Both the position numbers and the translations under genes were made by a program. 64,000 bases of DNA from Kaistia soli DSM 19436 (GTDB lineage: Bacteria > Pseudomonadota > Alphaproteobacteria > Rhizobiales > Kaistiaceae), in assembly GCF_900129325.1 (NCBI RefSeq), contig NZ_FQUP01000001.1, forward strand, positions 310,001 to 374,000, read 5' to 3'. Position 1 is the stretch's first letter, and each line of letters begins with the position of its first letter. The notes under the pieces were generated by a model. The model worked only from the letters and a program-made list of their open reading frames with translations, did not search any database and was not told the origin of the DNA. Below are positions 44,116-53,055 of this stretch, piece by piece.

Positions 44116-45005
44116 TGTCGACCACGACCATGGAACCGCAGGGTCCGCGTCCCTCGCGTATCACCCCGGCGCGGATCGGCGTCTACGCCTTCCTCGTCGT
44201 CTCCGCGGCGTTCTTCCTGCTGCCGCTCTATGTCATGGTGATCACCTCGATCAAGCCGATGGCGGAGATCCGCCTCGGCAATCTGTTTTCGTTCCCCCTG
44301 GCGCCGACCATCGAGCCGTGGATCAAGGCCTGGACCTATGCCTGCACCGGCGTGAATTGCGAGGGCATCAAGGTCGGCTTCCTGAATTCGTTCCGCATCC
44401 TCGTGCCGAGCGTCATCGTCTCGATCGCCCTTGGTGCGACGATCGGCTACGCCCTCTCCTTCTGGCGGCCAAAGGGCGCGAACTTCCTGTTCGCCGTGCT
44501 GCTGCTCGGCGCCTTCATTCCCTATCAGGTGTTCCTCTATCCGCTCGTCCGGATGCTCTCGACGGTCGGTCTCTATAATTCGCTGCCCGGCATCGTCGTG
44601 GTGCACACGATCTTCGGCCTGCCGCTGATGACGCTGTTGTTCCGCAATTTCTACGCGGGCATCCCGATCGATCTCTTCAAGGCGGCGCGCGTCGACGGCG
44701 GCGGGTTCTGGGCGATCTTCTTCCGCCTGATGCTGCCGCTCTCGACGCCGATCATCATCGTGGCGGTGATCCTGCAGGTGACCGGGATCTGGAACGACTT
44801 CCTGTTCGGCCTGATCTTCGCCGGGCGCGAGAATTTCCCGATGACCGTCGAGCTCAACAATGTCGTCAACACGACGACGGGCGAGCGCGAATACAATGTG
44901 AACATGGCGGCGACCATCCTGACCGCGCTGGTCCCGCTCGTCGTCTATTTCGTGTCGGGTCGCTGGTTCGTTCGCGGCATCGCCGCCGGCGCCGTGAAGG
45001 GGTAA
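44112..45005 (+). CDS. CUT1 sugar ABC transporter permease (MalG-like)
   Basis: 297 residues with six membrane helices and the EAA loop D-L-F-K-A-A-R-V-D-G-G-G-F-W-A-I-F. I-T-S-I-K-P-M-A-E-I-R is the conserved N-terminal segment after helix 1. A Cys-bearing periplasmic loop (A-C-T-G-V-N-C-E-G) could form a disulfide. Overlaps the previous permease by four bases; the ATPase gene begins three bases after its stop. Confidence 0.94.
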   Translation: MMSTTTMEPQGPRPSRITPARIGVYAFLVVSAAFFLLPLYVMVITSIKPMAEIRLGNLFSFPLAPTIEPWIKAWTYACTGVNCEGIKVGFLNSFRILVPSVIVSIALGATIGYALSFWRPKGANFLFAVLLLGAFIPYQVFLYPLVRMLSTVGLYNSLPGIVVVHTIFGLPLMTLLFRNFYAGIPIDLFKAARVDGGGFWAIFFRLMLPLSTPIIIVAVILQVTGIWNDFLFGLIFAGRENFPMTVELNNVVNTTTGEREYNVNMAATILTALVPLVVYFVSGRWFVRGIAAGAVKG

Positions 45006-45008
45006 TCC

Positions 45009-46097
45009 ATGGCCACCGTTTCCATCCGCGATCTCGAGATCGATTTCGGCACGCTGCGGGTCCTGCAGACGCTCAACCTCGACATCGCCGAAGGCGAGTT
45101 CATCGTCCTGCTCGGGCCATCGGGCTGCGGCAAGTCCACGCTTCTGAACGCCGTCGCCGGCCTCCTCGACGTCACCGCAGGTCAGATCTGGATCGGCGGC
45201 AAGAACGTCACCTGGGAGGAGCCGAAGGACCGCGGCATCGGCATGGTGTTCCAGTCCTACGCGCTCTATCCGCGCATGACGGTGAAGGGCAATCTCTCCT
45301 TCGGCCTCAAAATGGCGAAGACGCCGAGCGAGGAGATCGAGAAACGCGTCGCCAAGGCCGCCAAGATCCTGCAGATCGAGCCGCTGCTTAATCGCCGCCC
45401 CTCCGAACTTTCGGGTGGCCAGCGCCAGCGCGTTGCCATCGGCCGTGCGCTGGTGCGCGATGTCGAGGTGTTCCTGTTCGACGAGCCGCTCTCCAATCTC
45501 GACGCGAAGCTGCGCACCGAACTGCGCGTCGAGATCAAGCGGCTGCATCACGAGCTCGGCTCGACGATGATCTATGTGACGCATGACCAGATCGAAGCGC
45601 TGACCCTCGCCGACCGCATCGCCGTGATGAATGGCGGCGTGATCCAGCAATTGGCGAGCCCGAAGGAAATCTATCGGCGGCCGGTCAACCGCTTCGTCGC
45701 AGGCTTCGTCGGATCGCCGGGCATGAATTTCGTCGATGGCACGCTCTCGCTTGGCGCGGGCGCGCCAGGCTTCGTGCTCTCGGACGGAACCCGGCTCGAC
45801 ATCAGCGGCTACGAATTTTCAGGCAATGCCAAGGACGAGCAGCCCGCGACGATCGGCATCCGTCCCGAGCAGGTCGATCTCAAGGAAAAGGGCGAGGACG
45901 CGACCATCCTGCCGATCAGCCTCAATCTCGTCGAGCCGATGGGCGCCGACAGCCTTGTCTGGGGCCATGTTTCGGGAACACAGTTCGCGGTGCGCATCGA
46001 TGGCGACGATCACGTCACGACACCCGTCACCGTCGACGCCTTCTTCTCGCCTTCGCAGGCATCGATCTTCGATAAAACCAGCGGCGCACGCCTCTGA
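45009..46097 (+). CDS. CUT1 sugar ABC transporter ATPase (MalK/UgpC type)
   Basis: 362 residues. ABC domain with Walker [10 protein letters not shown], signature [15 protein letters not shown] and Walker [13 protein letters not shown], then the C-terminal OB-like regulatory domain (I-G-I-R-P-E-Q-V) found in MalK-type subunits. It serves the two upstream permeases. A second gene of this type occurs alone at 55459. Confidence 0.95.
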   Translation: MATVSIRDLEIDFGTLRVLQTLNLDIAEGEFIVLLGPSGCGKSTLLNAVAGLLDVTAGQIWIGGKNVTWEEPKDRGIGMVFQSYALYPRMTVKGNLSFGLKMAKTPSEEIEKRVAKAAKILQIEPLLNRRPSELSGGQRQRVAIGRALVRDVEVFLFDEPLSNLDAKLRTELRVEIKRLHHELGSTMIYVTHDQIEALTLADRIAVMNGGVIQQLASPKEIYRRPVNRFVAGFVGSPGMNFVDGTLSLGAGAPGFVLSDGTRLDISGYEFSGNAKDEQPATIGIRPEQVDLKEKGEDATILPISLNLVEPMGADSLVWGHVSGTQFAVRIDGDDHVTTPVTVDAFFSPSQASIFDKTSGARL

Positions 46098-46158
46098 TTC
46101 CCCGGGCTCCGGAGCCTCGCTCCCCCGCCCCTCCACCGCTAGCTTCACGAGAGCCTTC

Positions 46159-46914
46159 ATGCCGAAGCACAAGATTTCGTTCCAGCTCTATTCAGCCCGC
46201 AATTTTCCGCCGCTCGAGACGGTGCTCGAGGGTCTTGCGAAGATCGGCTATGACGCGGTCGAGCCCTATTATCCGCTCTATGGCGAGGATCCGGCGGGCT
46301 ATCGCGCCAAGGTGGACGCGGTCGGCCTGGTGACGCCGACTTTCCATGCGCCGATGGACGGCGTGACCGGCGAGACGGCGCGCTTCATCGACATCGCCAA
46401 GACCATCGGTGCCCATACGATCGTCATCCCCTATCTCGGCGCCGAAGAGCGGCCTGTTGATGTCGATGGCTGGAAGAAGCTCGGCGAGAAGCTTGCCGCG
46501 ACCGCAGTGACGGTGAAGGCTGCCGGCCTCGGCCTCGGCTATCACAACCATGATTTCGAGTATGCGACGCTGTCCGACGGCTCGCGCCCGATCGACCATC
46601 TGATCGGCAATGGCGTCGCTTCAGAGCTCGACCTCGGCTGGGTCGTTCGCGCCGGCAAGGACGCGGCACCGGAGATCGACAAGCTCGCCTCCGAGGTCAT
46701 TGCCTTCCACATCAAGGATATCGCGCCGGCCGGCACGACCGCCGAGGATGGCTGGGCCGATGTCGGCCAGGGCGTCGTCGATTGGGCCGCGCTGTGGCCG
46801 CATATCCAGAAGGCGCCGAAGGCCGGCGTGCTCGTTGCCGAGCATGACAACCCGGCCGATTGGAAGCGCTTTGCCGAGCGCTCCTTCGCCGCCATCAAGT
46901 CCTTCGCCGTCTGA
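46159..46914 (+). CDS. Sugar phosphate isomerase/epimerase family protein (xylose isomerase-like TIM barrel)
   Basis: 251 residues, TIM barrel of the AP-endonuclease-2/xylose-isomerase-like family. G-Y-D-A-V-E-P-Y-Y, L-G-Y-H-N-H-D-F-E (metal ligands His and Glu region), A-S-E-L-D-L-G-W-V and A-F-H-I-K-D are the usual metal-site strands. Converts a sugar or sugar derivative imported by the operon; substrate unknown. Followed by the Gfo/Idh dehydrogenase after eight bases, a pairing seen in pathways for inositols, keto-sugars and unusual glycosides. Confidence 0.9.
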   Translation: MPKHKISFQLYSARNFPPLETVLEGLAKIGYDAVEPYYPLYGEDPAGYRAKVDAVGLVTPTFHAPMDGVTGETARFIDIAKTIGAHTIVIPYLGAEERPVDVDGWKKLGEKLAATAVTVKAAGLGLGYHNHDFEYATLSDGSRPIDHLIGNGVASELDLGWVVRAGKDAAPEIDKLASEVIAFHIKDIAPAGTTAEDGWADVGQGVVDWAALWPHIQKAPKAGVLVAEHDNPADWKRFAERSFAAIKSFAV

Positions 46915-46922
46915 GAGCTGTC

Positions 46923-48056
46923 ATGACCACCATTCACAAGATCGGCCTGATCGGCGCCGGCAACATCTCCGAGGCCTATCTGAAGCTCGCGCCGCTGTTT
47001 CCGGGCACCAAGATCGTCGCCGTCGCTGACATCGCGCCGGCGGCCGCCAAGGCCCGCGCCGATGCCTTCGGCGTCCGCGCCCTGACGGTCGACGAACTGC
47101 TGCAGGATTCTGAGATCGATACGGTCATCAACCTGACCATCCCCTCGGCGCATTACGAGATCAGCCACGCCATTCTCTCGGCCGGAAAGCACGCCTATTC
47201 CGAAAAGCCGTTCGCGCTTTCGGTCGAGGACGGCAAGAAGCTGGTGGCGGAGGCTGACGCGCGCGGCCTGAAGCTCGGCAGCGCGCCAGACACCTTCCTC
47301 GGCGGCGGTGGCCAGACGGCCCGCAAGCTCATCGACGAGGGCAAGATCGGCCGTATCGTCTCCGGCACTATGCATGTGATGAGCCACGGCATGGAGCACT
47401 GGCACCCCAATCCGGGCTTCTTCTTCCAGCCCGGCGGCGGCCCGATCCTCGATCTTGGCCCCTACTACATCGCTGCGCTCGTCAACTTGATCGGGCCGGT
47501 GACGCATGTCACCGCCTTCGCCTCGAAGGGTTTCGAGGAGCGGCTGGTGACGGCCGAGGGCCCGCTCAAGGGCAAGACCGTGCCCGTTGGCACGCCGACG
47601 ACGATCAATGCCGTCCTCGAGTTCAAGACCGGCGCGCAGGTCACGCTCGCGGCGAGCTGGGACGTCTGGAAGCATGGCCACGTCAACCCGATCGAGCTCT
47701 ATGGCGCCGAAGGCACCATGCTGGTCCCCGATCCGAATTTCTTCGGCGGCACGATCCAGGTTTCAGAGCGCGGTGGCGATTTCGCCGCTATCGAGACGGC
47801 TGATGCGCCCTTCGGCAAGAGCAACTGGGGCGGCCACGCCAATTACCGCATGCTCGGCGTCGCCGACATGCTGGATGCGGCGGAATCCGGTCGCGAGCCG
47901 CGCTGCTCGGGCCGAGTCGCCCTTCACGCGCTCGACGTCATGGTTTCCGTGCTGGAAGCGGCGGCGTCACGCCAGGTGATCACGCTCTCGACGACGACCG
48001 AGCGACCGGCTCCGCTGACGGCCGCCGACGCCGAGCGTCTGCTCGCGCCGCGCTGA
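46923..48056 (+). CDS. Gfo/Idh/MocA family oxidoreductase
   Basis: 377 residues. N-terminal NAD(P)-binding Rossmann fold with I-G-L-I-G-A-G-N-I-S-E-A-Y, the catalytic-site E-K-P-F-A-L (family EKP motif), and a C-terminal alpha/beta domain with G-G-G-P-I-L-D-L-G-P-Y-Y, which supplies the G-G-G-x-x-x-D-x-G and active-site His/Asp region. Oxidises or reduces a sugar ring hydroxyl. Last gene of the operon; a strong terminator follows. Confidence 0.93.
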   Translation: MTTIHKIGLIGAGNISEAYLKLAPLFPGTKIVAVADIAPAAAKARADAFGVRALTVDELLQDSEIDTVINLTIPSAHYEISHAILSAGKHAYSEKPFALSVEDGKKLVAEADARGLKLGSAPDTFLGGGGQTARKLIDEGKIGRIVSGTMHVMSHGMEHWHPNPGFFFQPGGGPILDLGPYYIAALVNLIGPVTHVTAFASKGFEERLVTAEGPLKGKTVPVGTPTTINAVLEFKTGAQVTLAASWDVWKHGHVNPIELYGAEGTMLVPDPNFFGGTIQVSERGGDFAAIETADAPFGKSNWGGHANYRMLGVADMLDAAESGREPRCSGRVALHALDVMVSVLEAAASRQVITLSTTTERPAPLTAADAERLLAPR

Positions 48057-48081
48057 ACAGGAACACGGTCTCCTCCCAACT

Positions 48082-48110
48082 GGGGCCGCTTTTGCGGCCC
48101 CTTTTCTTTC
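48082..48110 (+). terminator. Rho-independent terminator of the sugar operon
   Basis: Stem GGGGCCGC / GCGGCCCC with a TTTT loop at 48082-48101, followed by TTTTCTTTC, 25 bases after the dehydrogenase stop. Confidence 0.88.
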
Positions 48111-48152
48111 GAGGCTCCACCGCGCCGCCATCGTCCGTCTGCAGCGGCTAGC

Positions 48153-48608
48153 CTAATCTGCCGGCTGCTTGCCGAGCGCGGCGCGCTGATCAGGAGGCAG
48201 AGCGAGAACCGCGTCGAAGGTTCGCGATTGGATCTGCTCCTGCATGGCCCCGACCTCGATGCGGATCTCCCGCAGATGCTCGTCGATCGCGGCGCGGTCG
48301 GGCTCGGGGGCTGCCGCCAACACGGCGAGCTCGGTGCGCAGCGTCTTCAATCGCTGAAGACGGGCCACCACGTCCGGCTTCAGCGTGTCGAGCGAGGACT
48401 CGATCGCCGTTACCGAATCCGGCGAGAGCCGGTCCTTCAGCCAGCGCAGCTCCATCTTGACGGCGCGGGGACCGCTATCGGTATGGCGGAAGCCGAGTCG
48501 TTCCGTGACGAAGGCGCCGAGCACGAAGGCGTTGATCGCCAGCGAGCAGACCAGCGCCATCCACAGCCAGCTGATCCGCCGCCGCCGCGGCTTTAGGTCG
48601 ATCGTCAT
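48153..48608 (-). CDS. Periplasmic heavy-metal sensor, Spy/CpxP/ZraP-like
   Basis: 151 residues: a basic start (K-P-R-R-R-R-I-S), one membrane segment (about 14-34), and a periplasmic all-helical domain whose last part V-L-A-L-P-P-D-Q-R-A-A-L resembles the LTxxQ repeat of the Spy/CpxP/ZraP group. Such proteins sense metals or misfolded envelope proteins and often tune a linked anti-sigma factor or sensor kinase. Its start overlaps the stop of the anti-sigma-like gene, and it ends the RND-sigma operon on the minus strand. Metal ligands are not evident: few His or Cys. Confidence 0.8.
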   Translation of the reverse strand: MTIDLKPRRRRISWLWMALVCSLAINAFVLGAFVTERLGFRHTDSGPRAVKMELRWLKDRLSPDSVTAIESSLDTLKPDVVARLQRLKTLRTELAVLAAAPEPDRAAIDEHLREIRIEVGAMQEQIQSRTFDAVLALPPDQRAALGKQPAD

Positions 48609-49066
48609 CAGAAACCAAACTCGGAGGGGCCAAACAGCAGCGGGTCGAGCTGGACGACGCTCGCGACGCGCATGTCCTCACTTTGCGGGGCAAAGACCAG
48701 ACTCGAGGCGCCACCAAGTGCGCCGGCCACAACGACAACGGCCGCGGCCGCGGCGAGGCGGCGATGCCAGCGCACGGGGCGCGGCGCCGCCTTGGCGAGA
48801 ACGCCGGCACGGATGCGATCGAGCGAACCTGCGGCGATGCGCGCATCGAGGGCGGCGGCCGCGGTCTTCAGCCGGATGTCGAGCGCATGCGCCCCGTCCC
48901 GATAGGCCCGGAAGGAGCGATCCGCCAGCAGGGCTTCGCGCCCGTGCCGCGCCAGCGCGCCATCGGGCCAGCGCCCGAGATCAGCGCCCCAATGATCGAC
49001 GGCGTCGCGCAGACCGATCGGACCATGGTGAAGGGGCTCGGTATCGTGCTCGCTGGTGTTGCTCAT
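48608..49066 (-). CDS. Putative anti-sigma factor (single-span membrane protein)
   Basis: 152 residues. Cytoplasmic helical N-terminal domain of about 100 residues (D-A-V-D-H-W-G-A-D-L-G-R-W-P ... S-F-R-A-Y-R-D-G), one membrane segment at about 104-125, and a short periplasmic tail ending L-L-F-G-P-S-E-F-G-F. No named domain is clear, but its size, topology and position directly between an ECF sigma gene (overlap of four bases) and the periplasmic sensor gene are those of an anti-sigma factor. This assignment rests on context. Confidence 0.65.
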   Translation of the reverse strand: MSNTSEHDTEPLHHGPIGLRDAVDHWGADLGRWPDGALARHGREALLADRSFRAYRDGAHALDIRLKTAAAALDARIAAGSLDRIRAGVLAKAAPRPVRWHRRLAAAAAVVVVAGALGGASSLVFAPQSEDMRVASVVQLDPLLFGPSEFGF

Positions 49067-49797
49067 GATTCCGTCCATTCCTCCCGGTCTCCCGTCTCCT
49101 CCCCCGCTAGCAGGCCGCGCAGGCGGCGCCGGGCGCGGGCGAGCAGGGATTCGTAGGCATGTTGGCTCATGCCCATCACGGCCGAGGCTTCTGCCTGGCT
49201 CAGCTCCTGGAAATGCGCGAGGACGATCACGGCTCGCTGCCGATCCGGCATCCGATCGAGCGCCTCATGCACAAGCCTTACATCTTCAACGCGCACCAAC
49301 TGCCTTTCCGGCGTCGGCGCATCATCTTCGAGAACATTTTCGAGCTCGTCGATATCGATATGCGGCCGCCGCCGGCGGAGCCGGTCGATCGAGAGGCGAT
49401 AGGCGACGCGGTGCAGCCATGTCCCGATGCGGCCACGCGGCTCCCAGGCTTCGGCATTGCGCCAGAGCCGGATCAGCGCCTCCTGGACCACCTCCTCGGC
49501 CTCGGAGAGATCGCCCAGCACAGCGGCGACGAACCGGGTCAGCCGTGGCGCCTCGGCGGCGATGACGCGGCCGAATGCCTCGCCGTCGCCATCGGCAACC
49601 GCGCGCATCAAGGCCTCATCGCTCCGGACCGCGTCGGCCGCCGCTCTTTCGTCGATCTCGCTCAAGGATGAGCTTTCGTCTCTTGCCCCAGCCGCGCCGG
49701 CCGCCGATTCCGCCTTGCCGCCGATCATGAGACGATAACGCATCGGCGCCGCGCTGGCAGCCTTGCGTTCGTCATCGGTGGCGGGGACACGTGCCAT
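49063..49797 (-). CDS. ECF-type RNA polymerase sigma factor
   Basis: 244 residues. Sigma-2 in A-F-G-R-V-I-A-A-E-A-P-R-L-T-R-F-V and E-E-V-V-Q-E-A-L-I-R-L-W-R-N; sigma-4 helix-turn-helix L-S-Q-A-E-A-S-A-V-M-G-M-S-Q-H-A-Y-E-S-L-L-A-R-A-R-R. The first 55 residues are an unusual low-complexity extension; an internal start at Met19 or Met24 is possible, but the ATG at 49797 has a GAGTGAGG site and lies six bases after the RND pump stop. So the sigma gene is transcribed with the pump. The next gene is its likely anti-sigma factor. Confidence 0.9.
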   Translation of the reverse strand: MARVPATDDERKAASAAPMRYRLMIGGKAESAAGAAGARDESSSLSEIDERAAADAVRSDEALMRAVADGDGEAFGRVIAAEAPRLTRFVAAVLGDLSEAEEVVQEALIRLWRNAEAWEPRGRIGTWLHRVAYRLSIDRLRRRRPHIDIDELENVLEDDAPTPERQLVRVEDVRLVHEALDRMPDRQRAVIVLAHFQELSQAEASAVMGMSQHAYESLLARARRRLRGLLAGEETGDREEWTES

Positions 49798-49803
49798 GAT
49801 GCC

Positions 49804-52800
49804 TCACTCAGCCGCGATCTGCAGCGGCGGCCGCGGTTCGGCCTCCGCCGCGTCCGTGTCCTCCTTGCGGCGGCGACGATCATCGGCCTCGGCGGCCGCA
49901 AGCTCGCGCATCAGACGCTCCTCCTCCGCGACGCGTGGCTTGCTGAAGCCGGCAAGGAGCAGGAACGCGACAGGCGTCAGGAACAAGGTCGCAAGTGCGG
50001 AGAAACCGAGCCCGCCGACCATGATCCAGCCGAGCGCCGCCCGTGCCTCGGACCCCGCGCCGCCGGTCAGGATCAGAGGCAGGCCGCCGAGCACGGTCGC
50101 AATCATGGTCATCAGCACCGGACGAAGGCGGATGAGGCAGGCGTCACGAATCGCGTCGCGAACCGAGAGCCCCTCGTCGCGCAGCTGGTTGGCGAATTCG
50201 ACGATCAGGATGCCGTTCTTCGCCATCAGGCCGACAAGCATCACCAGCCCGATCTGGCTGTAGATGTTGAGCGAACCGCCCGAGAGCAGGATGGCATAGA
50301 TGCCGGACGCGACGCCGAACGGCACGGTCGCGAAGAGGATCGCCGCCGCGACGAAGCTCTCGAACTGCGCCGCGAGCACCAGCAGAATGATGATCACCGC
50401 GAAGCCGAAGGTGGTGAGGACGCCGCTCGACGTTTCGTTGAGCGTCGCCGCCTCGCCCGTATAGACGATGCCGAGGCCGGCCGGTAGCTGCTTGGCCGCC
50501 TCGCCGAGAATACCCATCGCCGAGCCGAGATCGACTCCCGGCGAGAGCGTGGCCGTGATCGGCACGGCGCGGCGCTGCGACTGCCGCGCCAGCGTCGGTG
50601 AGGTCGATTCCTCGCTGACCGTGACGACAGAAGACAGCGGGATCATCGTGCCGCCAGCGGTGCGGACCTGCACATTCTCGAGATCGCTCGGCGTCACGAT
50701 CAGCCCATCCGGCGCCAGGGCGCGGATGTTGATCTTGTCGTCGCCGATATAGAAATCGCCCATATCGGCGCTGGCGAGCAGCGTCGAGACAATCGTGCCG
50801 ACATCGGCGACGGAGACACCGAGATCCGCGGCACGGTCGCGGTCGATCTTCACCTGAAGCTGAGGCTGGTTCAGATCGTAGTTGAGCTGGACATTCGAAA
50901 AGGCCTGATTGCCGGACAGCGTGTTGATGAGGTCCGTTGCGCCCTTCGAGATCGTGTCATAGTCGAGACCGGTCACGGCAAAGGTCAGGCCCTGGCCGCC
51001 GCCGCGGATGCCGAGGCTGTTCGGCTGGCGGATGTTGACCACGGCGCCCGGAATGTTGCGGACCTTGGCGGCCACCTCGGCGGCGATCGCCTGCTGGCTA
51101 CGATGACGCTCGCTCCAGGGCGCCAGCGTTACAAACATGAAGCCGCTGTTCGGGCTGTTGAAATTGCCCGAAATCGAGAATGAGTTCGTCGCCTCGCCGG
51201 AATCGAGCAGCGGCTGCACCGCTGCCTGAACCAGTTGCATCTGACCCTGCGTGTAGTCGACCGTGGAGCCCTGCGGCGTCGAAAGCGAGACGATCACCGC
51301 GCCGCGGTCTTCCTGCGGCGTCAACTGCTGCGGCAGTTGCTCGAAGGCGATGAACGCGCCGCCGGCGAACAGCACACTGATCAGGATAACGACCAGCGGC
51401 GCCTGCAGCGAAGCGTCGAGCAGCCGTTCATAGAGTTTGTGGCCGCGCTTTCCGATGGCGCCGAGCGCCCTGTTGAAGAGGTTGCCCTTGCCTTCGCCGG
51501 TATGATCATCGGCGCTTAGCAGGCGCGAGCCCAGCATCGGCACCAGCGTCAGCGCCACGAAGGCGGAGAGGGCAACCGAGAAGGCGAGCACGAAGCCGAA
51601 CTCGGAAAACAGCCGGCCCGCCGTCCCCTTGAAGAAGGAGATCGGGATGAACACCGCGGCAAGCGTCGCCGTCGTTGAGATAACCGCGAAGAACACCTGC
51701 TTGGCGCCGAGAACGGCAGCGGCGCGCGGCCCCATGCCTTCATGCCGGCGCCGGGCGATATTTTCGAGCACAACGATGGCGTCGTCGACGACGAGGCCGG
51801 TTGCGAGCACGAGCGCCAGCAGCGTCAGGATGTTGAGCGAGAAGCCCATCAGATACATCGCCGCGATGGTGCCGAGCAGCGAGATTGGCACAGTCACCGC
51901 CGGGATCAGTGTCGTGCGGAGCGAGCCGAGGAACAAATAGATGATGCCGATGACGATCGCGATCGACAGCACGAGGCTGCGCTCGACCTCCTCGAAGGAG
52001 CCCGCGATGAAATCGGCGTCGTCGGATGTGATGCGGATGCTGACATCGGCAGGCAGCGTCGCCTTCATCTCTTCGACCGCCTCGCGGATGCCCGAAGAAA
52101 TGGTCAGCGTGTTGGAGCTCGCCTGGCGCACGATGCCGAGGCCGACGCCCGTGCGGCCATTGACCTGAAGCGAGGACGACTTCGCGGCCGGGCCGAAGAC
52201 GACATCGGCGACGTCGCTGACGCGCGTGTCGCCCTTGATCCGGATCGCCTTGACGTCGTCGGCGCCTTTGACGCTCGCATCGGCGCGGACGAACATCGCC
52301 CGGTTGGTATCGGTGAGATTGCCGGCCGGCACGTCGAGCGCGACGGTCGCAAGCGCCGTCTTGAGATCGGCGACGGTCAGGCCGTAAGCCGCCAGCCGCA
52401 TCGGGTCGACATAGATGCTGATCATCGGCGACCGGTCGCCATTGACCTGCACGGTCGCGACGCCGGACACGGACTTCAGGCGATCGACAACGACGTCGTT
52501 CACCAGCTGCGTCAACTGCTCGATATTCTGGGTCGGCGAGGTGACGGCAAGCCGCATGATCGCGTCGCCGTTGGTATCGGCCTTGGCAATCGTCGGCGGG
52601 TCGGCGTCGGTCGGCAGGTTGCGCTGAGCGTTGCCGACCGCGTCGCGGAGGTCGTTGGCCGCAACATTGATGTCCGTCGCGTCGGAGAACTGAACCGTGA
52701 CGCGGCTGCGTCCGCTCGTCGATTGCGACTGGATGTCGGTCCAGCCGGACACGCCCGCAACGGCGTTCTCGATGACGCTGGTCACCTCCTTGTCCATCGT

Positions 52801-53052
52801 ATCCGGCGTCGCGCCGTCATAGGTGGTGGTGATGGTGACGACCGGCTGGTCGATATTCGGCAGCTCGCGGATCTCTACGCCACCGATCGCGGCAAGACCG
52901 GCAACGATGATGAGGACATTCGCGACGATCGCGAGCACCGGCCGCCGCACCGACAGCGCCGAGATGCCGCTCGGCGTGGCGCCCGACTTCGGGAGGGGAT
53001 CGTGTTCGCTCTCGTGGTGGTGGTGCGGGGGCTCGGCGCTCTTGTCGGTCAT
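49804..53052 (-). CDS. RND efflux pump, inner-membrane permease
   Basis: 1082 residues with the twelve-helix, two-large-loop layout of AcrB-type pumps. The proton-relay pair is present in T-G-L-V-V-D-D-A-I-V-V-L-E-N-I, and G-L-M-A-K-N-G-I-L-I-V-E-F-A-N-Q in helix 11. P-N-I-D-Q-P-V-V-T-I-T-T-T-Y and D-A-T-D-I-N-V-A-A-N-D mark the porter domain. Extra His-rich N-terminus (H-H-H-H-E-S-E-H) and acidic/basic C-terminal tail. Exports drugs, dyes or similar compounds by proton antiport; specificity unknown. No outer-membrane factor gene is nearby. Confidence 0.95.
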   Translation of the reverse strand: MTDKSAEPPHHHHESEHDPLPKSGATPSGISALSVRRPVLAIVANVLIIVAGLAAIGGVEIRELPNIDQPVVTITTTYDGATPDTMDKEVTSVIENAVAGVSGWTDIQSQSTSGRSRVTVQFSDATDINVAANDLRDAVGNAQRNLPTDADPPTIAKADTNGDAIMRLAVTSPTQNIEQLTQLVNDVVVDRLKSVSGVATVQVNGDRSPMISIYVDPMRLAAYGLTVADLKTALATVALDVPAGNLTDTNRAMFVRADASVKGADDVKAIRIKGDTRVSDVADVVFGPAAKSSSLQVNGRTGVGLGIVRQASSNTLTISSGIREAVEEMKATLPADVSIRITSDDADFIAGSFEEVERSLVLSIAIVIGIIYLFLGSLRTTLIPAVTVPISLLGTIAAMYLMGFSLNILTLLALVLATGLVVDDAIVVLENIARRRHEGMGPRAAAVLGAKQVFFAVISTTATLAAVFIPISFFKGTAGRLFSEFGFVLAFSVALSAFVALTLVPMLGSRLLSADDHTGEGKGNLFNRALGAIGKRGHKLYERLLDASLQAPLVVILISVLFAGGAFIAFEQLPQQLTPQEDRGAVIVSLSTPQGSTVDYTQGQMQLVQAAVQPLLDSGEATNSFSISGNFNSPNSGFMFVTLAPWSERHRSQQAIAAEVAAKVRNIPGAVVNIRQPNSLGIRGGGQGLTFAVTGLDYDTISKGATDLINTLSGNQAFSNVQLNYDLNQPQLQVKIDRDRAADLGVSVADVGTIVSTLLASADMGDFYIGDDKINIRALAPDGLIVTPSDLENVQVRTAGGTMIPLSSVVTVSEESTSPTLARQSQRRAVPITATLSPGVDLGSAMGILGEAAKQLPAGLGIVYTGEAATLNETSSGVLTTFGFAVIIILLVLAAQFESFVAAAILFATVPFGVASGIYAILLSGGSLNIYSQIGLVMLVGLMAKNGILIVEFANQLRDEGLSVRDAIRDACLIRLRPVLMTMIATVLGGLPLILTGGAGSEARAALGWIMVGGLGFSALATLFLTPVAFLLLAGFSKPRVAEEERLMRELAAAEADDRRRRKEDTDAAEAEPRPPLQIAAE

Positions 53053-53055
53053 GCG

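Noticed and set aside
44073-45650. Minus-strand open frame of 525 codons
   Set aside because: Antisense to a permease and a MalK-type ATPase; Asp/Arg/His-rich without domains.
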